A DNA stretch of 64,000 bases from assembly GCA_017607445.1 (NCBI GenBank), contig JAEVHH010000003.1:3658001-3722000 (forward strand), read 5' to 3'. The position numbers were made by a program, and so were the translations under genes. Positions 34,951-45,795 of this stretch are shown here, in pieces. Under the pieces are notes generated by a model. That model was not told the origin of the DNA. It saw only the letters and a list, made by a program, of their open reading frames with translations, and searched no databases. This DNA is from Histoplasma ohiense (lineage: Eukaryota; Ascomycota; Eurotiomycetes; Onygenales; Ajellomycetaceae). Positions within the stretch are counted from its first letter, which is position 1. Each line of letters opens with the position of its first letter.

Positions 34951-37900
34951 ATGCCTCTGATTATGGAAGACAGTATTGATGTTGACGAGCTTTTCGGGGA
35001 TCCAACTTCTTTAGAGCTGGGGCTGGGAGATGCGGCACCTACCATCAAAGGCTTACCCCAAAGGATAGACGAGCTTCGGCTTTCGGGCTGTTCTCAGTAT
35101 GCTCTTCAAAGTCCCCCTTCCCCCCTATTAAAAAAATGGTCATTTGATTCAATTCCCCATGAAGTTGCATTGCTAACACTTAAGTAGAAAGGTGGCATGG
35201 TCAAAGCTTGGGGCAATTGCGTATGTCTCACCAGATGGCCAGAAAGTCCTGCTACGTTACCTTCACTGTAGCCCTATTGATGGCAAATGGACCTTGAGTG
35301 AAGAATCCCCCATTAACCAGATCGCTGACATCCATGGCGTCCATGCCATGGTCCATCTTCTCTGGAACGAAAGCGGTTCTGAGCTGGCCATCGTGGATAG
35401 CTGTGGTCGCATTTCGGTTGTCACCATAATGATGGCGCTGAATACTGTTAATCCGACGCGTCAGGCCTCGATGGATGCTGACGATGACTGGTCGCAGCCT
35501 GTTGGCTTGATGTGGTTAAACCTGAACCGGCCGGTGAATGATTTCTCCTTTCTTTTCTTAATTCTTCAATTTTGACGTTGTGATTGTTGTTGACATAACT
35601 CAATCGCCAATATTTCTAGCTTTTTGGTTTTCACAAAGCGACACGGGCGAATGATAGGTGGAACTATCCGGCGTACCGACGACGTCCTTTGGGGCCGCTG
35701 CATCCTGCAAATAAGCCAGGCCTCGTTGTGGTGACTAAATCTGGTCATATCAAACTTATATATCAGAATCCTGACTCAAGGTGGGCGGAGATATCCACGG
35801 AATTGAAAGCGGTTGGATATCTTGATGGGCTACTGACACATGCTGCTCTGGCGCCGGCTGAGGGTAAGATAAACAACCCTCCCCAACAAAAAACTAAGTG
35901 TATATTTCTAAAGCCTGTACAAATCCTGAAACCGGACATTCTAGGAAGTGGAATTTCTATTGCCGCCTACTCAACATATGGGAAATTATATTTTTACCGG
36001 ATTCAGGTCAAATGGGATCCTCCGGAATGGGATCTAACCATGAAACCAGGCGGTGGCCCAGTTGCGTTTCCAACCCCCGCTTTCCAGATCCTGCATACCA
36101 AGACTGAAATCCTCAGTGCCATTTTTCACCCGCAAGCCCATGACGTGGACAATATCACGGGCTTCCCATCCCCGAATGGTTCAATATACAACCTTACCCA
36201 CCTTGAGATAATCACCGCACCTCAAGCCGTTCCCGGCACACAGGCTGCTACGGGCCCCTGCATCATAGCTGTTGCATCCATTCCAGCCCAGAGTCAATTT
36301 GGTCAACCACGCCCCTCTGGACCCTCGAGTATCCTTGTTCGCTGGCAATTGGACACAATGGCCCAGGCCTTGCACCCAAATTTCGATAATGTGGTGTCGA
36401 AGAACACGGCCTCTAGCCCCAAGGTGAGATCCCAATCACGGACCGTTTGTGCCTAACGAACTTCTACTTGCCCTGACAATAGGACCCTCCGTACTAATTA
36501 TCTCCAAACTGTTAGCCTAAAATAATCTTCAGAAAACTAGACGACATATATTTCGATAGATATGTTGTCTCGATCGACTACATGGAAGCTGGCAGCGTAC
36601 TTGCCATTACACAAGATGATAGCTCTATATCATTTTTCGAGGCTAGATCCATGAGGCCGATTACTGAGAATGAAGACGATAACATTGTGACAAGCATGCC
36701 TAATGCCGGATTCACCTTTCCGATCGACGCGTCAGGTAGGTTTCAGCACGATTTCTTCGATACATCGAATGTCAGATATTTACCAGACTTCATACTTATA
36801 ATTCCGTCCAAGGTCTCCACATTGCATTTTCGCCGAGTGGGTGTCTGGCGGTGGTCCTCAGCGGGGAGGGCCAATTGCATTTGCGATGCATGGAGCACTC
36901 GTTTGGTATGGACGACGACATGTATGATAACGGTAAGCTGTTGGCTTCCCCGTGGATCTTGATAAATCATAATGAGAGACTGAAACTTGTCATTTTCAAG
37001 GCAAATTCACTTTCGCAATAGCTGCATTGGCATTGGGATACGTTCGGGCGTGTGGGAGCGATGCCAGTGCGGATGATATCCTTACAGTCATTGTGCGGCA
37101 GCTCAACCCGGGTTAGTGTTTTGGATACCAAATTTTTCAAGCAGGCTGACGTTTGCTCCTTCTGTTAACTATTACTACTCTTCCAGAGGCGCAGAAAACT
37201 TTCGTCACCGAAGTATATTCGATCTTATTCATGAGCGTCGACTTTACCGAGCACGACAAGCTCGTAAACAACCAATCCATCCAAAAGGGACTTACCATGC
37301 AAGCCGTGCTTGGCTTCAGATCCCGGTTCCAGCCACGAACTTCTTCCTCTGCTGTGTCATGGATCATATTAAACATTCGACAGATCATGGTGCTACTTTT
37401 GACATTTTCGCATTATCTCAAGAGTGGCAGGGATTTCACCCCTTCTGAGCCAGGTATGATAACTATTCCAATATATAAAAGCGAGGGAAATGAGAAAAAA
37501 CAAATATTCTGACCGCCACGCATGCGCATCTACAGAAGCTCTCCATATGATTCTGGGGAACATCAAGTGGATCCTTGATCTTGCAAAATACTTGGTCAAC
37601 GACCTTTTCGAAATTGAGGATACGATCCCTCCTGATCGAAATTCATTTTCTTTACCAAGTGAGTTTTAAATATACAGACCTACCTTCCCCACCAGGTCCA
37701 CCAGCCCTTTCCATCTTAACTCCGACACTAACATCATCCTAACCTTCAACAAGGCAAAACATACGAATCGCCCTCCCTCATCCTAGTTCTCTCCAGCGTC
37801 CCACGCTCTTTCCTCCGCCATATATTCCGCTACCTCAGCCGTTTCCCTTTAGCATTCAAAGCCGCCAGTAACCTGAGTGGCGAGTCCTACCAGCTCTTCG

Positions 37901-38451
37901 CCAGCATCAACAATACCATCGAGCAATCCTCCCTAAAACCCGATGTCTGTGAGAAAATGCTCACGCACATCGACAGCCTAGTCACCCGTTCCTACGAAGC
38001 TGCCGGGTTTGGAAACGCGGAACGAAACGCACCAGAGCGCGAGATGCTAATCACATGCAGCATCCCGCCGGTACTCCAGCCGGCTGTTATGTCGATTTTG
38101 ACAGAGACAATGCCGTTGATAGTGCGATCGGAGGTGGACAGGATGGCATTGGCGTTGTATGACTACAGTTGGCTTGGGATAGGGGATGACAAGCGTACAG
38201 AGCTGTTTAAGCGGACACACGATGTGGATATTTTGAAGAAGAATGTGAGTAAGTTGCCGGATCCGACGGTGGCGAAGAGGAGATGTGTACGCTGCTGTGA
38301 GGTTTCAGAGGATACCTGGTTGCCCCGGTCGGCTTCTATGTATAGATTGATTGGGAAGATTGGGGTTCTGAGGACGTGTGTTTGCGGCGGCACATTTGCG
38401 ATGGAGAACGTGGAAGCTTTGGATCGGCTGCCTCTTCCGGTGTATAGGTAG
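34951..38451 (+). CDS. med16: Mediator complex subunit 16 (Med16/Sin4)
   Basis: Tail-module subunit of Mediator, linking activators to RNA polymerase II in the nucleus. Nine exons are proposed: 34951-35096, 35188-35533, 35620-36423, 36516-36735, 36813-36932, 37001-37111, 37187-37453, 37536-37658 and 37754-38451. All junctions keep frame and give 944 residues. The N terminus (MPLIMEDSIDVDELFGD) is typical of filamentous-fungal Med16. It is followed by a WD40-like N-terminal half (VAWSKLGAIAYVSPDG, LLWNESGSELAIVDSCGRIS, KPGLVVVTKSGHIKLIYQ) and a helical C-terminal half with several Cys pairs (RRCVRCCE, RTCVCGG). This is the most intron-rich gene of the window. Confidence 0.9.
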
Positions 38452-39646
38452 CACGCACGCAAGGAGTTTAATCCTGTTTGGGATAATGTACTTTCTGGTT
38501 TGGAGAGGGCGTGGGGTGATTCTTCGGAAATTCGTAATAGCGATGCGCGCGGAAGAAAGAGTTAAGATGTTTGTATCTGAAGAGGACGATTGCGTTCCTG
38601 TTTAAAACCTGCGTAATTTTAACACCGATGGAGGCACTCTTGGCCACTACATACATAAAGAGAAGTAGCTGAACCTTGGAAGTGGACAGAAATGTGTTGC
38701 TCGCGTGCTGAGTTTTAGGCAGTAGACACATTCAAGGTTAACCAGTAAACCGTGTAAGAGTAGTGAATCCTGCTGGTATTCATGCCTTCGTCCATTCACC
38801 AAACACTGCCAAAAACGGCCAAAAAATATGGTCTCAAAACCCAGAGAAATGTGTGCAGTATCAACGAACAGCTGACCCCAGTGGTCTAGCGGAGAAACCG
38901 GCCCCCGTTTGGGACCACTGGAGGGTCGGCTGTTCGATTCCTACCCAGCGCGCTTTGCGAGAGCAGGGTAGGCAAGAGGACGTAGCACTCCCGAGCCAAT
39001 ATGGGCCTGGGGGTGTGAACCTTTTTGAACCCTTCATTTTTTTTTTAAGAATCCGTCTGAAGCCACATCTCATGTTGATACAGCGCGCTGATCTTCCTAT
39101 CCGAATTTTTTTCCCTGGCAATCAGAATAAAGCTTCTAGAAGCTCCAAGTGGATCAAGTGGAAAGTAGGGTTGCGAAAACGAATATATGGCGAGAGACGT
39201 TTCAAGATCATTCTTGGAAGTAGGATGAATTCATGGGAGGTAGTGGGAGTTGGAAATATTAAATTTGGTAACTGTGAACCTGTGCTATAGTGTCTGGAAG
39301 CGGAGGAGTAGTACGCAGCTTTCCCATTGCCTGAGTCGGCATAGGCTATAATGGGAGGAAGAAAGGTCAACGGGCGTTGAGTTTCGTGAGATTGTTAGGC
39401 GCTGTAGAGACAGGTTAAATAAATATGAGACAACGAAAAGATTTAGGAAGATAAAAAGGCTTTTCATTAAATGTGTTTTGAACCATAGGGGGAAAAAAAA
39501 AATTTCGTGAAATTGCTGCCCAACTCGATTTGCATCGTCTAGGATACATGTGTTCAATTTCTCAACCGATATGAGGAAGAAAAATATCAAGAGCAAAACA
39601 GCAAAACGACAATGCTCTCCAACTCCCCCGCATCCCATTATCATAC
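38452..39646. other. Convergent 3' region of MED16 and RPL35
   Basis: About 1.2 kb without a supported protein gene. It contains the strong inverted repeat at 38865-38936 and short Pol III box-like sequences, listed separately. Open frames on both strands around 38763-39370 overlap the hairpin and show no family features. Confidence 0.55.
38865..38936. repeat. Strong hairpin (22-bp inverted repeat)
   Basis: The arm 38865-38886 pairs with 38913-38936 around a 26-nt loop. Every base of the 5' arm pairs: 21 Watson-Crick pairs and one G-T wobble, with a 2-nt bulge in the 3' arm. Inside it, the inner nine pairs are CCAGTGGTC with GACCACTGG. The 5' arm overlaps a box-A-like TGGTCTAGCGG (38882-38892), and box-B-like TGTTCGATTCC (38931-38941) overlaps the 3' arm. 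A proper tRNA cloverleaf does not form, because the T stem and acceptor do not pair. It could be a hairpin RNA gene, a tRNA-derived relic or a small inverted-repeat element. Confidence 0.6.
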
Positions 39647-40437
39647 CTATGCCTGTTAACCAAACCAGAAAACGTTAGCATACCAGAACCATGTGAATAT
39701 TATGAATGATAAATCTCCCAACCAAATTGACCATCACCGAGACAACATCCGTACCTTCACAGCATATTTCCGTTGGGGAAAATGCATAAGCTTCTTCTTT
39801 TCCTTCTCCGTTTTCAAAGCGGCTTCGTGCTTCGACAGCCGTCTCCGGATGGCGCGAGTCTGCTTTGGCCTGAGGTCAAGGGGAAGGTATTTCTTATTCT
39901 TGTAGAAAAGGCGCAGTTGCGAGCGCTGGTTGGCGTTTATGACGGTAAGGACCTTCGCGATCGATTTGCGCAAATCGTGACTAGAGCAAAATACCCCGTC
40001 GATCATATTGTCAGCCAGGCCTGTTCCTTTATTCTTCCATAACCGTACTTCGTTTTGCCCTGATTTCGCTTTTCCTATTTTCTCTCTCTTTATTCTATTT
40101 TTCCGTATTCCGCTTGCCCACTTCCAGCCCGACCACGTTTTTTTGCCTCTTCAAATTCACAAAAATCGGGGACCCATTTTTTCATTTTTCAGTGAACCGG
40201 AATAGAACGTACATTCTGGTGAGTTTGGAGGAAGCACCCCCAGCAATTTTCTGCACACGGAGCTGACCAAGTTCAGTTTTCAGCTCATCTAGTTGTTTGG
40301 TGAGCTCGTCCTTGCTCTTGCCCCAGAGCTGGCCAGTCTTCACCTTGGCGGTCGACTAGAAAATTGTCAGCGAAGAGATCCTTCCCAAAGACATTGTTGA
40401 GTAATCCTGATCGCGCTTGGAAGTCCAAACATACCAT
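39647..40437 (-). CDS. rpl35: 60S ribosomal protein L35 (uL29)
   Basis: Large-subunit ribosomal protein at the polypeptide exit tunnel. Four exons are proposed: 40435-40437, 40213-40355, 39755-39980 and 39647-39652, giving 125 residues, the usual length. Exon 1 is the ATG alone, followed directly by GTATGT. The last exon is one Ala codon plus TAG. Recognition is clear from VKTGQLWGKSKDELTKQL, KLTRIHDLRKSIAKVLTVIN, YLPLDLRPKQTRAIRRRL and HFPQRKYAVKA. The three introns are 79, 232 and 102 bp, so intron sequence exceeds coding sequence. It is divergent from GOS1 with a 355-bp shared promoter. Confidence 0.95.
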
Positions 40438-40792
40438 GATGGCGGGATGTCGTGTGGTGTCGGTCGGGGGAGGGGTTACTAGATGTCGTCGAAGTTGAAG
40501 ATTCAAAATGTTGTTCTTTGGATGCTCTGTGTGGGACTAGGGCTGAGTGCGGAGCCGGAGAAATAGGCGAGGCCGATGTTTTATCACGTGATAATATAGT
40601 GATCAACCTTCCAAGGTTGGAAGCTGATCATCAGCTACTACATCTTTGATGAGAATAGCAGCAGGTCACAGCTATGGCCTTGCGATGAGCTGGAAAAGTG
40701 ACTTTGAGAATTGCTATTTGTTGATACCTGTGGTACATCTATTTTTTTTTTTTTTGACTCCTTTGCTGAATCAGGTATTCGTCTGGGGTCAT
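40438..40792. promoter_or_regulatory. Divergent RPL35 / GOS1 promoter with E-box palindrome
   Basis: This 355-bp spacer contains TTATCACGTGATAA (40581-40594), a perfect 14-bp palindrome with a CACGTG E-box flanked by GATAA. Ten bases further is CAACCTTCCAAGGTTG (40604-40619), with 7-bp perfect arms. The TCACGTGA core is the binding site type of Cbf1-like bHLH factors, which are known at ribosomal-protein promoters in some yeasts. A T tract near 40742-40755 lies close to GOS1. Binding and which gene responds are inferred. Confidence 0.6.
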
Positions 40793-41688
40793 ATGGCGAC
40801 CGCAACAGGTACAGGATGGGCTCAGTTGCGACAACAGGCTCGTTCCCTTGAGACTCAGGTAACAACTAGTCTTTAAATCATTTTTATTGCCCAATATCGT
40901 AATGTAGGGTAGTGTACACTAACACAAATTTTGTCGCAGACAGAGACCTTATTCCATACCTATGCACAATATGCCTCCCTATCACAGCTGCCCATGACCC
41001 CTTCAGAAGACGAAGTGAAAGCCGAATCCCAAATCCACGAAATCCTAGAACGGGTACGGGCGAAATGATCTTTATGATACCCTATCTCCGCGCTACTGAA
41101 AAAGAAGAAGAAGAAGAAGAAGAAGAAGAAGAAGAAGAAGAAGAAGAAGAAGAAGCTAATCCTTTGCAGAGAGAAGCCCTAATATCCCAACTCGCTCGTC
41201 TCCTCGATTCCGAATCAGCTCTTACCTCCTCCGCTCTGAAACAAAACAACCTCTCTCGCCACCGCGAGATCCTCCGCGACCACCGCCGTGAACTCAAACG
41301 CCTCAACTCCGCCATCGCTGAAACCCGCGACCGCGCCAACCTGCTCTCCAACGTCCGCTCAGACATTAACGCCTATCGCTCTTCTGCATCCTCGAACCAG
41401 AATAACAACAATGCGGAGGCAGAGTACATGCTGGAGGAACGAGGCCATCTCGAAAACAGTCATAATATGATGGATAGCGTTCTTAGCCAGGCATACGCTG
41501 TTAATGAGAATTTTGGCCTTCAGCGGGAGTCGCTGGCGAGGATCAATCGGCGGATTGTTGGGGCTGCGAGTCATGTTCCTGGGATGAATTCGTTGATACA
41601 TAAGATTGGGGCTAAAAGGAGGAGAGATGGGATCATCCTCGGTGTATTTATCGGCGTTTGTTTCTTGATTGTGTTCTTCTTCCGGTAA
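40793..41688 (+). CDS. gos1: Golgi Qb-SNARE Gos1 (GOSR1/GS28)
   Basis: Golgi SNARE for intra-Golgi and ER-to-Golgi vesicle fusion. Exons are 40793-40858, 40940-41053 and 41170-41688, giving 232 residues. The N terminus WAQLRQQARSLETQTETLFHTYAQ is diagnostic. The SNARE motif lies at about residues 145-205 (EERGHLENSHNMMDSVLSQA, ARINRRIVGAASHVPGMN). It is followed by basic KRRRD and a C-terminal tail anchor (GIILGVFIGVCFLIVFFF). Intron 2 (116 bp) carries an 18-unit AAG/GAA repeat. Splicing from CGG at 41053 to AGA at 41170 gives the expected ILERREALISQL; reading through instead gives an unlikely polyglutamate run. Confidence 0.93.
41102..41155. repeat. (AAG)18 microsatellite in GOS1 intron 2
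   Basis: Eighteen uninterrupted AAG/GAA triplets occupy almost half of the 116-bp intron. The run ends against a GCTAAT branch-like site 11 bases before the acceptor. It is a pure polypurine tract on the sense strand and could form triplex DNA. Confidence 0.95.
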
Positions 41689-41700
41689 TGAAGGCCACTG

Positions 41701-41701
<1 letters not shown>

Positions 41702-41730
<29 letters not shown>
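41702..41730. repeat. Poly-T tract after GOS1
   Basis: A run of about 29 T residues begins 13 bp after the GOS1 stop codon, inside its likely 3' untranslated region and between the convergent GOS1 and ATP10 genes. Confidence 0.85.
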
Positions 41731-41733
<3 letters not shown>

Positions 41734-41934
41734 ATGTCAATTATATATATTCTGCGGGCTGGAAAGGCATGGAGTCGGCCTTGTTCGTTTTTTCTTTTAT
41801 GTGGGACACCAATATCTACAGACATGTATTAATTGTTTACGGCATCCATTTTGAATATATTACATCATTCATTGTGTACGAAGGGGATATTAGAGTATGA
41901 GTGTAGTTATGCACATTTCTTTGGAATAACTCAC

Positions 41935-43096
41935 TCAGCTGCGCCCATCTGCATTTCGTGACAGGGCATTGAGACCTTTCCATACCCTTCTCTCATCTAT
42001 CAACTTCCGCAGTCCGTTATTCAAGGAGTCCAGCTCGCCCTCTTCCGCAATACTGCTCCCAGCCCACCGTATCCTACACTCATGATCCAGCAAATATACG
42101 TATCCGACTTTGCTATTCATCATCCCGATCTGCTCCCTCAGGCTATCCGTCAACGCCTTCTGCCGCACGAGGAAATACCGTTCATGCTGCTCCTTCGGCA
42201 TGTTTTTTCTCATCCGCCACATAAACAAACGTATCAACCACGCCTTCAGCACATTATCTTCAAAGTTGATCTCGACCCGTTGTGCCTCCTTGGGTGCATC
42301 TTTTAGGACCCGGTGTAATGTTGGGTTTTTCAGCGGGCTTATAAATGAAGCGGCTTGACGCTCAGCCCAGAGGCTAGAGAATATGCTCACAACCGATACC
42401 TTGCCGCGGAGGATCGGGGTTGTGTCTTGTATGGGTGCGGTAGGCGAGAGGGTGCGGCCGGATATGTTGGGGAAGTAGAGGGCCTTGTCGGCTTTGAAGA
42501 GACGGTTGTTGGATATGAAGGTTTTGCCTTTGTGATAGCGCATGTTTGTCCATTCGCGGAAGTAGGGTTTGGCAGCTTGTCGGGCTCTATAGATAGGAGT
42601 TTCCAAGACATGGGAATTATTAGTTGCGTTTGTGACTTGTATAGCTACGCTTCTCTGTCTGATTTTCATTCCGCAGTACAAATTTCGCAAGGGGTCTTTA
42701 CAATTCTTTCCGTCGGACGATATGCTTCTCATAGTCCACAAAATCGTCCCGACGTTGTCGGAGAGTTCTGTTGTCTATACCAGTATTCTGCCCAGGTTGG
42801 GGGGGATAAGGAAGTCCTAGAGGGCGACTGAGCGGTTTCGGAGTGAATTCCCCTTTTGGGCCTTTTGCTTCCGCTAATGGGTCTGTCACATCCTTATTAT
42901 TGTTGTTGGTACTAGGAGAAGTCTTGACTCGCGGGGTCCCGGCGGGATTGGAGAGAGTGGTGGGTGAGCTGGATGTTGATGCATCGCGACTCTGGAGCTG
43001 CAGTTGCGAGCTTCGAAATCGGCACAATAGGCAACGGGTGCTGGCGGGGAAGAATGATGAATTCAGAGCCACTAAAAATGAGAGTGGCTTCGGCAT
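41935..43096 (-). CDS. atp10: Mitochondrial ATP synthase assembly factor Atp10
   Basis: Inner-membrane assembly factor that helps subunit 6 (Atp6) join the FO sector of mitochondrial ATP synthase. Exons are 42702-43096 and 41935-42586, giving 348 residues. The start at 43096 is the first ATG; the frame runs 27 bases further upstream but without ATG. The N terminus is rich in Ser, Arg and hydrophobic residues without acids (MPKPLSFLVALNSS...RCLLCRFRSS), as in a mitochondrial presequence. Atp10 motifs follow: RRDDFVDYEKHIVRRKEL at the junction, AKPYFREWTNMRYHKGKTFI, and near the C terminus VGYVYLLDHECRIRWAGS. It is divergent from the DNA polymerase lambda gene. Confidence 0.92.
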
Positions 43097-43433
43097 TGTT
43101 GAAAATAAACTTGAAATGAACAAGCGCAGGCACTGTTGCCTGACCGCCTCCCAGTTTGAAATCGTACACTCGGGAGAAATTTAGTCTACCAAAGGCTGTC
43201 GGGAGAGAGCCACGTGACCTGGTGCCTTTTTCGTGCTCCGTCACACAGAAGATGTGTGTCTTTCCTTCCTGCCGAAACCACCACATAATATTATGAAACA
43301 ATAGTTGTTCAATCGGACAGCAAGCAATATGGTATTTCGCGCAGGGTCAACGCCATATTCCCATATCTAAAGGGTTGAAAACATACATGACACTACCGGG
43401 ATACAGCACCTGCCTTCTCTATGCTATATCGAT
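43097..43433. promoter_or_regulatory. Divergent ATP10 / POL4 promoter
   Basis: A 337-bp spacer between two start codons, which must hold both promoters and leaders. A CACGTG E-box is at 43211-43216 (GCCACGTGACC). No other motif is clear. Confidence 0.55.
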
Positions 43434-45795
43434 ATGGACAGGAAGAAAAACAAGTGCTGTAACGTCAGGAAATTAAGTGACAAGGAAGAGCTTTGCGACG
43501 CTCTCTATAACTTCAGCGGGCACAGCGACAGCTCTCAAGAGATTGATGAGTTAGCAGTGCTATTGAAGCAAGCAAGGAAGAGAAACTCCCCTGATCGAAC
43601 ACTCTCACGATCTCCTGGACGAGAAAGGAGCAACACCCTCCCAGATCACCATAGTCTTAAACGCCAAAAGGACACTGACGCACAGGATATTGTTAATACT
43701 ATGGGATCCGACAAGTCCACATCTGCGAGATCTGCATTTCCGAAAAGGAGATCAACAGCGGATGATGCTGCGGGAAAGCCCTCGATGTCCAGGAGAAGAC
43801 GCGAGCCAACCATCCGGGTTCGTCCGGAACATCAGCAAATATTCAGGGGAATGGTGTTTTGTCAGTCTTACCCTTGTCGTGTTGTTGACTGTGTCAAAGT
43901 ATAAAGACCATTAAAAAGACCATCGGATGCTGACACATTTCTCACTCAGTTTTCATCCCTAACGACGACATCTCCCCTGCACGTCGCATGCGGATCAACA
44001 AAGCACTTGAATTTGGAGCATCCCGCTCACCCACCTGGAGTGATACTGTCACTCATGTGATAGCGGATAAGATGATATCGTTCACTGATGTGCTGAAGTA
44101 TTTGAAACTAGATTCTTTTCCGGTACGTTTACAGTGGATGCACCTTCAAACATCCCTGTTCTAACTATATTTTCATAGCCTTCAGTCTCTCTGGTAAATG
44201 AATCCTACCCTTCTGAATGTATCAGCTGTGGGTCTCTTTTGAGTGCGTCTCATGTTCGCTTCCGTGTCCGTGGAGTTCCGGTTGATGATAGAGAAATCAT
44301 CAAATCAGGTGAAACGCCTGTAGTGCGCGATTCACCAAAAGTGAAACCTGTTCGGGGTGGGAATTATCTGGAAATTCCCACTCCATCCCGATCACCACCA
44401 ATCGGCGAAGAGTTTCACAGCCCGCCAGTGCCATCACTTTTTTCTGAGAGTTATCGTAAAGATGAGTGCGATGGTGCAGTGGAGCAGTTCTCTCACACGG
44501 GACCTGACATTTTAGATGAGATGATTAAACAAACACGCGTAGAAAAGGAACTGGTAAGTGAAAATAGAACGCTCTTTTCTCACTGTCTATCTTAGCGATA
44601 TGCTGAATGACAACAGCCTTTGGATCAGTCAGACGAAGAGGATTTAGACACGGCTTCAAATATAGAAGAAGCACATTCAAACTCTGATTCGGAAACTGAG
44701 AAACGAAAGAAGGCCAGGAAAAAGAAACGATCTAATGAAATCCCGCAATGGCAAGAGACTTTTAGTTGTATGCACAAGCACGATGGACACACAGACGAGA
44801 ACAATCCCAATGCTCAAACCATTGAGATTTTGCAGAAAATGTCGGATTATTACGACCGTGTTTCAGATGAATGGCGCGCACTTGCGTATCGAAAGGCCAT
44901 CAGTATTCTGCGGAAGCAGAAAGAGAAGATAGTCACGAAAGAGCAAGCGCTTGCAATGCCATTCATTGGTGAGCGACTTGCCGCCAAAATCGAAGAGATC
45001 GTCTGGACGAATAGACTTAGACGACTCGAAGAAGCGAGCACCGAGCCGCACGACGTCCTTCTTTCACAATTCCTCAATATTTACGGAGTGGGGTTTACTC
45101 AGGCTTCCAAATGGATTCAACAGGGTTACCAGTCGCTGGAAGATCTGAAGGCTAGGGCATGCCTGACTAAGAACCAGCGAATTGGTATTGAACATTATGA
45201 TGACTTTCTGCAACGAATTCCGCGCGCAGAAGTGGAAGCACATGGAGCCATCGTAAAGGAGTTACTCTTTAAAGTAGATCCAGCCGTTAAAGTCATAATA
45301 GGAGGGTCTTATAGACGTGGCGCAGCGAGCAGTGGTGATATAGATCTCATTATTACCAAGGACGGTGCTTCACAGGCGGATATCTGCGCTCTGATGACAG
45401 ATGAAGTTATCCCGGCCTTGTTTCAGCAAAATTACCTGCAAGCTAGTCTTGCAGTGGGTAACCGAGGGGAGAGTTCGAAGTGGCATGGGGCATGTGCACT
45501 ACCGCGAAGCAAGAGCCCCGTCTGGCGCCGAATTGATTTTCTGTATGTGCCCGGGGATGAGATAGGCGCGGCGCTTATTTATTTCACGGGGAACGACATT
45601 TTTAACCGGAGTCTGCGGTTGTTGGCAAGTAAAAAGGGTATGTGCTTGAATCAGCGGGGGTTGTTTGCTGGTATACTGCGAAGGGAGAACCGGGTGAAGT
45701 TGAACCGTGGACATCTTCTTGAGAGTCGAGATGAGAAGAGGATCTTCGAGATACTGGGTGTGCCGTGGCGTCCGCCCAACCACCGTATCTGCTAG
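43434..45795 (+). CDS. pol4: DNA polymerase lambda-like (family X), Pol4
   Basis: Family X DNA polymerase for gap filling in base excision repair and end joining, nuclear. Exons are 43434-43860, 43950-44122, 44179-44553 and 44617-45795, giving 717 residues. The first donor is GTCAGT; the frame closes to MVFFFIPNDDIS. A BRCT domain lies at about residues 137-215 (FIPNDDISPARRMRINKALE, VTHVIADKM). A Ser/acidic linker is followed by the 8-kDa and HhH region (QTIEILQKMSDYYDRVSDEW, FLNIYGVGFTQASKWI). The palm has GGSYRRGAASSGDIDLI with both metal-binding Asp and WRRIDFLYVP with the third. The fingers/thumb TGNDIFNRSLRLLA motif is intact. The combination of BRCT and a complete catalytic core marks lambda/Pol4. 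Confidence 0.94.

Noticed and set aside
38875..38955. tRNA gene on the plus strand from box-A and box-B-like sequences
   Set aside because: Acceptor and T stems do not pair; the sequence folds better as a long hairpin, so it is reported as an inverted repeat.
41054..41169. Polyglutamate segment as part of GOS1
   Set aside because: It lies in an intron with GTACGG donor and TTGCAG acceptor; splicing gives the conserved ILERREALISQL and restores frame from exon 2.
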